Positions 63,770 to 64,000 of a stretch of DNA of 64,000 nt are shown here, in pieces. Every line of letters begins with the position of its first letter. Position 1 is the stretch's first letter. Made by a program: the position numbers and the translations under genes. The notes under the pieces are model-generated. The model was not told where the DNA came from. It saw only the letters and a program-made list of their open reading frames with translations, and did no database searches. The DNA is from Myxococcales bacterium (lineage in GTDB: Bacteria; Myxococcota_A; Polyangia; Polyangiales; GCA-016699535). The stretch lies in assembly GCA_020633325.1 (NCBI GenBank), contig JACKDX010000001.1:1426001-1490000 (forward strand), given 5' to 3'.

Positions 63770-64000
63770 GTGAGAATTTTGTCCAAAGTAACAGCGTTTG
63801 TTTTTTGTATTGGCCTTTTTTCCGGCTGTGCTGCCCCAGGAGAGCAAGACGTGGGCATCAATGGTAACCGCCAGCGGTTTGATAAGACCTATAGCGTGCA
63901 GACCATAGGTCAAGGCGGGAGTTACGACATTTTTGCGCACGTGTTTGGCAGTGGGCCTACACATTTCATCGCTGTGGGGGGCATTCATGGCGGATACGAT
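63770..64000 (+). CDS. Lipoprotein resembling an M14 metallopeptidase, 3'-truncated by the window edge
   Basis: 77 codons are visible from the GTG at 63770, with GGAGG at 63757-63761. The signal AFVFCIGLFSGCAAP is a good lipobox. The mature part ends HFIAVGGIHGGYD, like the zinc-binding beginning (GGIHGxE) of M14 carboxypeptidases and succinylglutamate desuccinylases. The rest lies outside the window, so the activity is unproven. Confidence 0.6.
   Translation, partial: MRILSKVTAFVFCIGLFSGCAAPGEQDVGINGNRQRFDKTYSVQTIGQGGSYDIFAHVFGSGPTHFIAVGGIHGGYD

Overview
The window looks like chromosome from a Gram-negative, predatory- or myxobacterium-like member of the Myxococcota (former Deltaproteobacteria). 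This is an inference. It rests on about 18 predicted lipoproteins, several PEGA-domain proteins, Cys-rich and RCC1-like secreted proteins, delta-60 repeat proteins, a MopE-type metal-binding family and moderately high GC. No ribosomal RNA is present. The only RNA gene I can support is tRNA-Phe (13165-13240).

Layout. 2-3712: end of carB and a FemAB/GNAT-like protein. 4269-11235: three PEGA-domain membrane proteins and two Cys-rich lipoproteins, with broken paralogue ends joined to two identical IS30 transposase remnants, the residue of a tandem duplication. 11331-13013: delta-60 repeat lipoprotein. 13473-19850: a Fur-box-preceded cluster of imelysin, di-haem oxidoreductase, imelysin, HTTM protein and a lipoprotein, probably for iron acquisition. 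19857-29552: AspT/YidE-type transporter, membrane-anchored lipoprotein, a minus-strand operon of NnrS, an unknown 633-residue protein and a radical SAM/SPASM enzyme, then pirin and MscS. 29588-41661: Rieske-type FAD oxidoreductase, two polytopic membrane proteins, several secreted lipoproteins, an RCC1-repeat lipoprotein, a nucleotidyltransferase pair and a trypsin-like protease. 41856-42797: a second nucleotidyltransferase pair and a possible HicA remnant.

43108-54413 is the most striking part: a three-gene cassette (A, TPR-PEGA membrane protein; B, MopE-motif lipoprotein; C, lipoprotein with a Thr-Pro stalk) present three times in tandem. B and C are intact in every copy. A is full length only in copy 1. 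The copies are mosaics: blocks of hundreds of near-identical bases alternate with strongly divergent blocks, and the sharing partner changes along the gene. Each C gene has the same promoter-like sequence. A repeat of about 100 bp beginning GGGGTCACT sits at every cassette junction. I infer recombination or gene conversion that diversifies surface proteins.

54627-64000 is a decayed accessory region. It holds an RCC1 fragment, a HigBA toxin-antitoxin pair between direct repeats, a frameshifted acyl-CoA dehydratase activase, a second delta-60 protein, a frameshifted lipoprotein, a coiled-coil lipoprotein, IS91 and IS66 fragments, a DsbD-N-like lipoprotein and the start of an M14-peptidase-like lipoprotein. 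No intact transposase was seen in the window.
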